A DNA stretch of 64,000 nt. Source: Acanthaster planci (lineage: Eukaryota; Echinodermata; Asteroidea; Valvatida; Acanthasteridae). Numbering within the stretch: the stretch's first letter is position 1; each line of letters starts with the position of its first letter. A program made the position numbers and the translations under genes. The notes beneath the pieces were generated by a model. That model ran no database searches. It was not told the origin of the DNA and saw only the letters and a program-made list of their open reading frames with translations. The stretch lies in assembly GCF_001949145.1 (NCBI RefSeq), contig NW_019091418.1, positions 1,761,406 through 1,825,405 of the forward strand. The letters are read 5' to 3'. This document shows, piece after piece, positions 37,501-48,490 of this stretch.

Positions 37501-40500
37501 TATCGCCGAGCAGAATACATCCAAAAGTCTCAACTGTTGGTTTAGTCATAGGTAAATACTCGAACCTCATCTCAACAGTGCTTCATACGTGGAGCTGCGC
37601 AATCGTGCGAGACTTGTGTGTACACCCATGGGCTGTCCGCTCTGCGGTCAATTTAAGATCTTCCCCCGTCAAAATGTGAAAGCCTCGGATTAAGAAACAA
37701 ACATGACTGAGAGGATTTTCCATCATAGTTTCTAACCTACTTCAGGGACGTATCCTCAGCTGTAAACTAACTGGTCTTGTTTCTACCTTGCACTTTCAAA
37801 TTACAGATCAATACTATTACTGTTTAACCGTTGAATTTTCGGTGATGTTGGAAATGTCATAACAACCTCCTCATTCACATGATATTAAAATGAGTTTGAT
37901 TAACAAACATGTTTTATAATTAATCGCTGGCAGCAATTTTTTTTAATTTGGGCAAAGATTGATGCCCGTTTCTGACCATAAACTACCGTGTTGATTGCGA
38001 GTGTTTGTCTTGCAAAGCAAACGAACAAACAAAGAGTGCCTCATAAAAGTCTGTTTATTTATTAACAAAATACATCTGCAAATAAGAATGATTTGGAATA
38101 TCCTTCTTTTCTTTCTACATGAAAATCTGTAATTTTTATCTCACACTTGGACTGGCAACAGTAACCACTGTTCCATGGGTACCAGTTAAAAATCAAAAGG
38201 CAAAAGCTTTTAAAATATTTCACGCAGCTGTCAAAACGGTCAATAATGAATCCATCTACTTAATACTAAAGGAAAATAAGGCCTTCTCGTAAAGGCAATG
38301 GGGCAAATGTAAATTTCAAGACAGCACCTGACTCTACTATTTCTGCCAATTTTGACTGTCCATAGGCATATACGAGACAGGTGTATCTTGGCTGACATCC
38401 ACCTCTTTAATATTAAAGGAAAATCTATTGCCATATTCAGAAACCTGTAAACATGGAGCATTTTCCCACTGGATTTTCTTTGCTCTTCCATCAATCGCTT
38501 TTTTGGCCCTTGGGACTGCTCCATGGAATTCATGAATAGGCCAAATAGAATCGTAAATGCATTTATATGACACGGATTTTTTTTTCTGACTGCAGAAAAC
38601 AAAGTTTTAGAAATTTACTTTATTTAGAGAGAGTTTTCTCGAGCTAATCACTGGATAAACAAATTCCAGCATTATGGTGACATTTCCAAAGCTTATGAAA
38701 GAGTGAATTCAGTTCTTTCTACAGAAAAGTAATTACTTTTAGTGTATAATTCATCATCCAATATTGACTTCTGATTTCTAGTTGCGTGGTTGCAGTTTGT
38801 GCACAAACCCATGGCACACTCAATTTAAACTAAAAAGTGAAATATACATGTATACGCGTTATCTGGAACAACGTTGCAAAGGTGTTCTAGCAGCGTATAC
38901 ATTATTGTGCATTATTCAAAATATTTGATATCATTGGCGGGCATGTCCATTGCGAACACAGTGGTACTGGTCTGACAAAATCATAATGCTGGGAATACAG
39001 CATTTGCCTCCGTATGTTCAGGGTGCTAAATTTAATTTTCAACTAGTTCTTCGTATTAAGTCAAAAAGAAGTTAATTTTCAAAGTTATGTAAAACATTAT
39101 ATCGCGTCCGCAGAAGTAGAATTTTTTTTCGGTATGCCCGACAGCATTGGGAAAAAATTGTATTAAAAAAAGTAATTATGAAAAGCACCAGCTTAACAGA
39201 ATTTTAAATTAGGAGGTTTTAGTGAAGGGTTTTATGAGTCCCCCTATAAACATTCACCGACAAAATCAAGTACCTGAGCCAAAACAGAAATTACCAGATA
39301 TAGTAACGGGGGTCTGTTATTATCAGACCGAGGCTGATGTTGACCGCAGGAACACCTCCAGCACTCATGGTATGCTGTCCTGTCGTTTACTCAAACTTTT
39401 CCCATGCATTGTGTCGAGGCAATGTAACAAATGTTTGCTGAACCCCTGTTGACACTCAGTACAGCATAAAGCTTTCAGAATTTGCTTGGAACTGGGCAAG
39501 CACTTTTCTGTGGTCACTTGGTGATGGGCGTTAACGGTATTGATTTTCAGTGACGTTAATAGCTCTCGATACTCTAATGCGCGTGGCTTGTATGCGTGGA
39601 TCAAGGCTGTCGTGTGATTCAGATAGGACCTGATCGGGGTGTATGCTTGCAAATGTACTTGCAGGAAGCTTAGAACTTTATAAGTCAAGACTGGTGACGA
39701 GCACTATGAACTGACGTCTAGCGTTTGTTTTGATTTACATGTCCTGTATTTATATTACATGTCATGTTCCCACTTCAGCAAAACACTTACAACGTGTTTA
39801 TCTAATCCCAAAATACTCCAGTGCGACTTCAATTTTTTTCCTTTCTGCAGGTTGCTGCTCTGTTGAAGAATTGTTTTGTACTTGGTGATATTCACAAACT
39901 TTTTGAATCCTCGAATAGAGTGGGGTTTTGTATCATCCATTCACGTCACCTGTATGGGAAATGCCACGTTCCGAGAAAATAGACGGGAACTGTATGCTGA
40001 TGATCCAGTCCGCGCTTTCCTATATTCAGCTCGCAAATAAAATCGCGCAATGCAAAATACATCATCAATCCTGGTCAAATAGCCAAGGTACTGAAATATC
40101 ATGCCGATACAAACGCACTACCCTGTTGAACCTATTTAGCAATCGAGAATTGAAAGGCATAACAAAACAGAACCAAACAGGACAGCATGTGTCATGACAA
40201 CCAAAGCAAAAAGTATAAATCGTAAGGCCCGGTTTATACTGTGGGCAAATCTGAAAGTGAAGCGAATTTGACGTCACGAAAAATTTGCGGCGAAAATTCA
40301 CTGAGTTGAAAACTTTTACAAATGGGCAACTCGAATACTTCATCTGCCCTCATTTTCGCTTTCGCACGAAGTATGAACCGGCCTTAACATTTGCATAATA
40401 TATCTACCAAATGAGATCATGGTTATGGGTATGGTTACGTTTTCACAAGGCAAGATTTCACACCTTAAATCTGACTACTTTAATGACGGCGATACTTTAC

Positions 40501-41174
40501 TTTACGAATCGGCTGCGGTCTAGGTTGAACTTTACGACAGACACCTAGGTTATGAACGAGATTATACATGTACATAAGCCTTATCGCTTATGGCTGATTT
40601 ATTACAACTGTGGAAAGGCATTGTGGGAAGGGAAAAGGGGCAATATTTGCCCCCTTTCCTTTCCATGATGCTTTTATACTATTGTGCAAAACCACTCTTG
40701 CAGCATAAGCGATAAAGCTTAGAGGCCACTAGATATTTTTTAAGTGACTTACTCCTAAACCTTACCGATTGTGGTGATGACAGTAGTAGCAAAGAACAGC
40801 GAGTTTGGGAAGTCCCAGAGATGATGGCCGTAATAATCTAAGGTGTCATCTCCCACAGCGGGCTTGAGCCCGTTGTCTATAGAATGCACCAGCTCGTCTA
40901 CGAGTGTAACTAGCTCAGAAGAGTTAATGCAGGAATTGTTGGCCAGGAACTCCGCCACGAAGTCCCGAATTCTGTCCTGAAGGTTCTCCTCGTTCCCCCC
41001 TTCAAGGTACCGGAAGACTAGGGCGCCTGTGACGATGTAGATGACATAGACCACGAGAAGCAGCACCAGGCGCTTGACCGAAGCCCCCTGGTGCCGGCGG
41101 GAGAAGCCAGTCAGGGCAGCGACGGACGAGGTGCTTCGTATGGACGCTGTGGTATCCAGCTGAGCGCGGAACAT
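24601..41174 (-). CDS. KCNK: Two-pore-domain K+ channel (K2P, TREK/TALK-like), two coding exons
   Basis: The coding sequence joins 41174-40766 and 25517-24601 (1326 nt, 441 residues). Features in order: cytosolic N-terminus; M1 about 34-57; extracellular cap with sequons at N79 and N84 and cap cysteine C82; pore 1 TTIGYGN at 134-140; M2 about 148-172; M3 about 200-222; pore 2 STIGFGDYVAG at 242-252; M4 about 262-286; and a 155-residue Ser- and charge-rich cytosolic tail. This is the complete K2P layout of a background potassium channel in the plasma membrane. CINSSEL in the cap and GYGNMSPRT after pore 1 resemble TREK/TRAAK; the M4 text (LYLILGLAVL) is closer to TALK/TASK-2, so the subfamily stays open. 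An in-frame TAA lies 24 nt before the ATG, which has A at -3. Confidence 0.96.
27181..27279. repeat. 21-bp inverted repeat with 57-bp spacer
   Basis: The left arm ccgaatcacttggctgcggc (27181-27201) and right arm (27259-27279) are complementary except at two positions. Weaker pairing extends a few bases outward. This looks like a short TIR remnant or hairpin element. Confidence 0.65.
28621..28918. mobile_element. Foldback element, copy 2 (left arm truncated)
   Basis: The right arm (28711-28918) matches the right arm of the 14911-15370 element along its length, ending identically at cttgtcgatat. The left arm (28621-28690) keeps only the inner ~70 bp and starts abruptly at ggaggcaccg. The loop holds a duplicated ggatgca motif. 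The shared outer edge of the right arms defines one true end of the family. Confidence 0.85.
33430..33532. repeat. 27-bp near-perfect inverted repeat with CCAAT motifs
   Basis: The arms 33430-33456 and 33506-33532 are complementary at 26 of 27 positions, with a 49-bp spacer. Each arm contains GTTGACCAATCACAAC, so the pair presents two opposed CCAAT boxes. Just outside the right arm, 33572-33602 is rich in self-complementary gaatattcgaatattg-type sequence. Confidence 0.75.
34478..34656. mobile_element. MITE-like element with GGGTCA/TGACCC array
   Basis: The terminal inverted repeats (about 33 bp, two mismatches) share the inner block gtccgggtcagattgaccca read inward from both ends. The interior repeats alternating GGGTCA and TGACCC, five of each across about 34496-34637. 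Total length is about 179 bp with no coding capacity. Target-site duplication not determined. Confidence 0.8.
36822..37224. mobile_element. MITE-like element, ~403 bp, ~75-bp imperfect terminal inverted repeats
   Basis: The left end reads tttacgacacacctcctcgc, and the right end read in reverse gives tttacgacacctcattattt. Both then continue through a gat(g)ca/gacgtaactgta(c/t)gacgcga block to ggctcccttgg. The interior is CpG-rich, with many cgtcg/cgacg strings. The 97-codon plus-strand open frame at 36934-37227 lies wholly inside and is an artefact of the element. Confidence 0.75.
40223..40385. mobile_element. MITE-like element, 163 bp, aaggcc(c)ggtt ends
   Basis: The left end is taaggcccggtttatactgt; the right end in reverse reads ttaaggccggttcatacttc, followed by gtgcgaaagcgaa against gtgggcaaatctgaaagtgaagcgaa. 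The interior contains gaatttgacgtcacg with a perfect CRE octamer at 40269-40276. It sits 380 bp inside the K2P intron from the exon-1 donor. Confidence 0.75.
40766..41174 (-). CDS. KCNK: K2P channel coding exon 1
   Basis: 409 nt encode residues 1-136 plus the first base of G137: N-terminus, M1, extracellular cap and the pore-1 helix up to TVITTI. The donor is AATCG|GTAAGG (GT at 40765-40764), leaving phase 1. The in-frame TAA at 41199-41201 supports the ATG at 41174, and no upstream alternative start is possible in this exon. Confidence 0.96.
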
Positions 41175-44100
41175 CTTGTCGACTTGCCCACTTTTGTCTT
41201 AAACCCTTCAGTGATGTGTCTGTGGTAATATATTTCGATAAACCCGCTCTCTCAGACGATATGCCAAGGTCCGACTAGTATTCCATGATAAGTACTGTTG
41301 CTTTAATCTCTCGGGGGGACTTCGGCTTGGTTCATCTCACCATGGTCTCAAAGGTGTTTCCTAATATCCATCCGACAAACAGATAATTCCAAGCAGAATT
41401 TCTTTGTGCTCGCAATGCAGGTTAATCGAAACAATACTCAGGCTGATTTCTGACCACACAAATGTCAGTTTCCACCTCTCTGGATTATTGCTGCTATCAT
41501 TGTCCAATCAAAACATGAAGCTACCGTGACTACAGAGCTGCGTGGCACTGTGACGATTGACAGAAGCGAAACCATTTTGACTAAAGCCAATTAGGTAAGA
41601 CCGCTAGATCGATATATAATCACGACGAACAACGTGATCATGAAAACATATCGGTAATCAAAGCTTACACTTAACTTAATGGATGTGTATAGATCCGCAA
41701 GCATAGTGACACACTAGACGCGACAGTCGTTTGTGGCTGGTGGCATAACATTGTTACCCACCTTGTTAGTATATCGAAATCTTATATCCCTCTCGTACAT
41801 GTAGGGCGCTACGGTAGACACTGCTGTCAGCTAATGACCTCAGTATATACAGTCATTGCGTCACCAAAGACGCACCAAATCCATTGGTGCCTTCATGATG
41901 GTCAAGCGGTCAATCCATCCACGAATTTATATACATGAACTGACTTCACCAAAACACAGACCGCTATTTTGTTCCGATGTGACCCTGAAACACAACTGCA
42001 GCCCTAAAAGCTCGTGACCACAAAAGAACCAGTCATTGCTTACCAAACAAATAACATTATGCAGGCCTGACGAGCGTGTGGTCTTTCCGCCCCACTGAAT
42101 TCCTCAGCCTGGTGTGCCAGTGGATAAATGGAAGGGCGCGTTACGCTGTGTAATACGACCCTTACACGTCTACACTACAAGGGGGACTCCACCGACTTTG
42201 TAACTGTGCTACTCGGTCCTGGAAGCGTACGAACAAAACCCACTGGTGCGTTGACAGCGTTCATCTCCCTAACAGCTGGTGTGACTTACATGGCTTACTG
42301 TACGTCTTGCTGCAAAAAATTTCCATGCTCGAGAGCACACGAATCCCTACTCAGAGTCTTTAGCGGATCAAAGTTCTGCACTCTGCATAGGGGCCTTACT
42401 CCTTCAACTTTCAACGCCCGTCAGATGGCGCGCTCGCTCTTTGTTCTCAAGGAAATAATCGTTGAAAAGTGACCAAAGTTGCCGTCAGTTTGAACGTATT
42501 TAATTGATGAAGTATAGGAGGCTTGTTAAAGTAGGTTTATGCAGTTTTACCTCTGTGGCACACGATTTCACGTGAATATTATGTGTAATCTGACGCATAG
42601 TCTTGCAATGAAAATATTGTCTCTTGTACCATGGAACTGTCACCCCGACTAGGTCCAAGAGAGGGCGCAGTTTTCCTTACAATGCAACGTCGGCCACTGC
42701 GGTGGAAATTTGCTTGTCACCGAGCGCTCAATCTGAACAGGACGCTGGCTGGTTCGGTTTCGATTATGTACATGCCTTGCGCAACACCTGTCGCTACCAA
42801 CAAGGTGGAACTTGAACACTCCCACTAAAAATGCCTCTTTTCAACCGACGACGGGGGTGCCTCCACTCAAAGCGAATTGGGAAGAACCTTGAAGTACATA
42901 TGCATGTAGAGAATTATAAGATGTCTTTTGTGTGGATAGCAGGAGAACTCTCTTCACACTCCACTTCCCAGCATGCCTTACAACGTCTGCAACTTGAAAA
43001 AATCCTTTCAACATTCTCACTGCATTACGTGTCTGGATAACAAAATTTACATTTTATGCACAAAGCTATTAACGATCATGTGTACCAGTCCAACATTTTC
43101 TTCATAGTTCAACCCACAAATAGATACAGTTTGAAAGAAATTCTGAAACCTGGAAAGCAGAAGAAATCACCCTCAAAATTCTGATTCTGGCAGGTCAGTA
43201 CAGTCTAGTGACAGGTAATGGGGAAATTTTCAGCAAAGAGCTGGTAACCCCAATAATAGTTTATAAAAGGGGTCAAGTTCAAGCAAATTGCTTATATTCA
43301 TCCCTTTCATCATTTTTTCCATTTCTTTCGCACAGTTTTCTTTCCTCCTTTTATTTGGATTTTTTCCGGGGGAGGAGCAAGTATCCCATTTTCTCTGTGC
43401 CTTGCGACGCCCACGGGGAGCCAGAGCTAGTCTTGAAAATCCAGTGTGTGCAGATCCGTGTGTCAGTGAAGAACGTGTACTGGCTTTGTTTTCGCTCGGA
43501 GGGGAAGGCCTTGCACAGATTTTAGTGAAGGAAATACGTCACATGGGTCACAGCTAACACCGAGCAGAGCATTGTGGTATATTCCTGCCAGGCGCGCGAG
43601 CTCCGCGCTCAATGCGTTACACAAGTGGCGGTTATCGATTCGATATTTTTCTTTTCCATCCTAATTGCTGAAAATATTCTCACTACACTTTATTCGTTCA
43701 TCCAAATTGATCAAGATAAGCAATGATTTGAAATATATCGCCAAAAGACACGTGATCAGTAATACTAAGTGAGAAGACAAATTACCACACTGTGATTACA
43801 CCAAGGTCATGTTTTTATCATTTAGTCGGCCCTTTGCCCGTGCTAAGGCATTGTCATCGGCAAATAAAAAAATTTAGATTACACTTTGCTAACAGGAAGT
43901 GATAACCTCGCGGTTACAGGTTGTACTCAATGTAGCCAATAACAGTGTAAAGCCATCAGCCCTCCCCGGCGCCCTGTTGGGGCGCTAGGCGACGAGCGAC
44001 TGGCTTTTTGACATAGCGCCCTCTTGGCTCCATTCCGTCAATTTCAAACGAGCACCTTTTGTTCAGGCTGTATGCCTACTTTCGTTCACTTCACTTATTC

Positions 44101-47100
44101 GCGCCGTCGTTTGGCAGAGAATAAGGCAAACACAGGGCTGAGGTAAGTATCCGGTCTCTCGCAGAAACCCTGGGATATTCCAAAAATGATGCGCATAATC
44201 ACAGATGTCATTATCAAATAGGCAATAACGAGGTTACAAGAGACAGAACGAATGATGTTATTTTAATTATCATTTGAAATTCAGTGGATATTTTGCCGTC
44301 GCTGGCAAAGAGTACAAAACGACATTTTACTGGTAGCCCTGTTCTGATTGGTCCATCTTTATGACGTCACTGTTGCCGACAATACCTGTCGACAGCTATT
44401 TATCCAGTCTGGTAATAACGACGACACTAGTGGAGCTCTCTGTCAGAAAAGACAGTGACTGACACTGGTGCCCGATTCACGGTGTATTCTCACGATATGA
44501 ACTTGATCGTGGCTCACCACGATGCCAAAATTTTGTGTTGAAAATTTTCAAATTTCCTGACATCTTTTCCCGCGCCTTTCAAAATGATTTCAGAAAATCT
44601 AACATTGACATTTACGAAGTTCTTAAAAGTCGATAAATTCTAGATAAATCATTATTTTCACTCGCATACCTAACTTCAGGTATAAAGAAAAAGATTCTGT
44701 TTCGTAAATGGGGACATTTTAAGAGAGTTCATTTCGAAAAAAAGGAAAAAATGAGAAGTGGGGCTGGAGTAATATTTCATAGGAACTTTGAAAGAGAAAC
44801 AGAAAGATTTATTCTCAGGAATATTGGAGCTTGTCAAATTTCACTTATTGGGAAACTAATTGAGGCAAACATATTCTTCTTACTACAGACGAAAAATAAA
44901 AATGGACCACGTTGGAGGCCGCGCAAAGTTAGGGCCATGGATCTCCATTATATAGACTGGATAGGACATCGCGTCCAAAACGTGTCCCGTGTATGCGTAT
45001 TTTCAGGAGTGTAAATAACAATGGAGCTTTTCAAAAAACGGTTTAGGTTTTTGTGCTTCAATCGTCAGATTTCGAAGAAAAACTGAATTCTGCACCAAGA
45101 ATGGATAAATTTGGAAAGAATAATGGTTGAGGTTTAAGCAGCAGGGAATTACTGGAGATCAACGTCAAGTTTGGAAGAAGGAACAGAAGGAAATGTGAGT
45201 CGCACTTTTTTTAGTTTCAGAAAGTTTCTCAATCTGTACTTTATTTAGCTTAACTTTAAGCCTATATAGGCCTAGTAAGAAATGTATGACAGTCTATCTA
45301 GCCTATCAGGCTTTGTATATGAAACTTCACAATCTCGAAGCTGGCACCGTGTAAAATGTTACTTATTGGCAAAAGTGGTTTCAAAAACTGAATGACTTAT
45401 TTGTGGGTTATTCTCCCCAGATTTCACTGGAAAAGTTTCCAAGACAGCCATGATTTGTGTTTGTTGGATCTAAAGACGCACTGAACCCAAATCGTGGGTT
45501 CAGACGATGTGATATGAGTGACAGAATTCTTCTTTGGGACAGAGATGAAACCAAAGTGACAAGCAGAGTGCTGACGTTTCTGTCGAGTGAAGTTACAAAC
45601 AAGGCAATTCAAAGTCAACGCAATGAAAGAAACTTAGTTTATGTAACAAAATTATTTGTTCTCAGTTAAAACTGACTTTTTTATGCCGAAAAGTAGTAGC
45701 ATTTTTAAGTCAGGTTGGGAACTCAACTTTTTAAGATGATTAATAAGTGTTTGTTTTAAAAACGGTAGGAAGTTAGTTTAGTCGCTTATTTAAGGCTGCG
45801 CTCACTTTGTGCTCACAAAAAAGATTCTCACACTTCCGTATGCTGCATGTCGGCTTTCAATCAAATTTACTCAATATATGAATGAATTTTATTCAGTCCC
45901 ATTTTTCCTGAGAGTGTAACTAATTTAAAATCCTTTTATTCATTAATTTTCTGTGTTGGCTCATCGAAACCAGACGGAAAAAACACATAGACAGTTTAGA
46001 CATCATATTTACCGACAAAACCTACTGCATGTCCTGGTGGAATTCTCAAAGTTTACACACTGAACAAATTACGATTGAATCGACCCAAAGTGAAAATATT
46101 GCTAAAGCGAGACCGCAGACAAAAGGTGTAAAAAATAAATTAAAAATAAACACACACAGAAACACGTTAACATTATCGCTTTCGAGTGGGTTAGTTAATA
46201 AGAAAATGGTCAGTTATTTCCGGAAAGGATATTCTTGCATGTTCTGTTTATTTTCGGCTTGTTTTCGGGAGGGAGGCTGAGGACTTAGTCGTGCATCATC
46301 CCATGAGAAAAAGGTTATGATGACCAGAAATGCACAGCATACAGCAACACACTGTCCTCCTGAAGCGCCACCATTGTTCGGCCGCACATTTTGTACACAA
46401 TGCGCGATTGGTCGATCCTGCTTGAAATCTCCAACTGAACTTCCCTTTCTTTGAAACAATCTTTCTCAACAGTAAATTAGAAAGGAATTTTAGGAATTAT
46501 CGACAAATGGTGCAACAAGATCGAGCAGAGATTTCTTGTGGAATTTGTGTGCGTGTGGAGGGTGTTGCATGTATGATACATACCCAATCTACGTGTATCA
46601 GATCTGTGTGCAGGCGTGGCATACAAAGTGTGGACCTCTGCACAAAAGAAGTCCACAAAATGTAGGGTATGATGGCGTTGTGTGGACTCGCACACGTCAC
46701 ACACAATGTTTCCCCCCTCTGAAGAATAGTTTCAGTGGCATTTCGGGGTCAATGTTATGTGTAGCAAAATGAAGAGGAATAGTCCTGGAAATCATCATCA
46801 AAATTCCCTCACGAAGGAGTTATCCTAATTGGAGGAAAGGAGCATTTTCCTCAAGTTTCCTTAACCACAGGAGAACAAATTAATGTCCACACTTTGTAAG
46901 TGAAACAGGTATGGGTGTATGACCCACGTTTGAACCAGGCCACAGTGAATGACCGCATTGTAGTCCAGACTAGCGGTACGTTCAGGAAGTTTCTTGTAAG
47001 ATTAAGTAATGCTAAAGAAGTCTATTTTAAGAAACTTACGTAATGAAAAGAAATTTCTGGAAGAGTTGTAGGCTATAAGGGGTGGGCTCTGGAGAGACAG

Positions 47101-47330
47101 AGGGAGAGAGGGGGAGAGAAAGGGAGACATACACGCACACACACACATATACATGTAGACACTGCAGATGGAGGGTATATTTCCCAAATTATCAGACGGA
47201 GGACTTTTCGTCCATGTGAGTGCAGTCTATAACACCAAAGTCATCACACACAAGTTCTTGGTTGTTTGAGCCAGCAAAATTAGGTTGCGTTATTGGCGTA
47301 CAAGAGAATGGCTGGTGCGACATGTCACAG
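41175..47330. other. K2P upstream flank and intergenic DNA
   Basis: This contains the unmapped K2P 5' UTR and promoter. The 114-codon plus-strand frame at 42128-42472 has no family signature and no splice context. A GC-richer patch lies at 43960-44040 and a CRE octamer at 44362-44369. A mixed purine/CA microsatellite occupies about 47094-47150. Nothing else is recognised. Confidence 0.55.
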
Positions 47331-48490
47331 CTTATCTACAGCTTCATTGTGTTACGACAAAGTCTGTGATATTCCTCCAAGTTCGGGTCTGCAGTGCCAC
47401 GGTGCAAGCTGCTTCGATGTCTGGCCTGCTTGCCAGAAACTTTCCTCATCTGGAAAAATCTGCGCAGGCCCTCTTGGGCGTTTGTCTTCTCTGCTGTAGT
47501 CCGGGGACGGCTCTTCACTCGTCTCGATGGCGGAGAGGGCTCCCTTCTGCGTGAAGCAACATCACCAGGAAGCTGTCTATTGAATGTAGAGGCACAAAAA
47601 GGGCATTAGAAATGTAGGTGACAGCTCAGCAGACAGCCCGCTCGTGTGACAGACAGAGACAGACAGCCTGACAGCCCGCCCGACAGAGAGAGTTGCCAAA
47701 TCTTATTCTTTTCGACGGATTCATCGCAGGAGTCTTCACTGGCTGTAGGCCTAACTGCTTTCCCCACTGTCGCTGCTGTCCTCTTCACTGGTGAAGCCTT
47801 CTGCTAGTAAACAAAAAACACTGCAATCAATTAGTACACATACATGTAGGGGTATCTGGCAGTCTCTGCTTGGCGTTGGGGTGGGAGAATGAGGGGGGGA
47901 GGTGGATGGCAAAAATGGAACATTATTTTTGGAGTTCTTTGGGCCCGATACATTTATTAGGGTGATTTTTGGTCTCTCCTTTCTTTGTACTGGTCTGTTC
48001 TTCCTTTTATGGGGGGGGGGCGGTGTGACTAGGAAGAAAATGTTTCCGGCAAGGTATGATGCCCTACAAAGTGTGAGTCTGAGTTTGGTTGACTTGGTTT
48101 GAAGTCAAGCGTTGGGTAGACGGAACATGGGAAACATTGTTTGAGTATAGGGTGCCCTTACCTCCAGTTACATGCATGTCATCCAAGGATTTACCCTGCT
48201 GTGAAGGCAGGTTGCCCCTCTCCAAACTCGGGAAAAGTCTTTAATGCAAGAATTTGAGATGCAGTTGCTACATGTTTACGAAGTTTGGTGGACCGGATGC
48301 TGGATGCATTGTCAAGGCCAGCCTTATCTGCATATGCCCTTAAACAGTCACTCCTTCGTATGTGGCCTCTCCCGCCATAACAACACCGTGCGAACAAGAA
48401 GTTGTTGTCTTGGGCTACTCCAGCTTCATGTCTCTTGGCGACCAGAGGCCCACAGGCATGATGGCAAGGTGACGCTGTGATGCTTTTGGA
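47330..48490 (-). pseudogene. Decayed member of a tyrosine-recombinase-like/SANT-like repeat gene family
   Basis: Three minus-strand segments follow in family order. (1) About 48483-48190: PLVAKRHEAGVAQDNNFLFA, then RRSDCLRAYADKAG and STKLRKHVATASQILALK, which resembles the C-terminal catalytic region of tyrosine-recombinase-like proteins around the HxxR-type helix. (2) About 47800-47690: an acidic spacer, ASEDSCDESVEKNKI. (3) About 47580-47336: RPRTTAEKTNAQEGLRRFFQ, MRKVSGKQ and TADPNLEEYHRLCRNTMK, a diverged SANT/Myb-like end closing at TAG. The GHD...H..YY block expected after segment 1 is missing, and the N-terminal half was not found. Identification rests on remembered family resemblance. 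Confidence 0.6.

Larger units (their letters stand above)
25518..40765 (-). other. KCNK: K2P intron (15.2 kb), rich in inverted-repeat elements
   Basis: A GT-AG phase-1 intron that splits the pore-1 GYG signature. It contains inverted repeats or MITE-like elements at 27181-27279, 28621-28918, 33430-33532, 34478-34656, 36822-37224 and 40223-40385. Other stretches (25800-27150, 29000-33400, 37230-40220) have only short overlapping open frames on both strands and A/T-rich low-complexity DNA (for example 32220-32330). No nested gene could be supported. Confidence 0.85.

Noticed and set aside
38240-38602. Minus-strand frames of 120 and 78 codons in the K2P intron, after an acceptor-like CTGCAG
   Set aside because: Two different frames over the same DNA are about equally plausible, no family was recognised, and an A9 run precedes them. 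They may be a decayed repeat fragment, but this could not be supported.
39365-39940. Two tandem minus-strand frames (107 and 61 codons)
   Set aside because: Composition is protein-like, but there is no recognised domain, no shared frame, and stops lie between them. This is not enough to call a gene.
42128-42472. 114-codon plus-strand frame upstream of the K2P gene
   Set aside because: No motif, no signal of conservation and no splice context.
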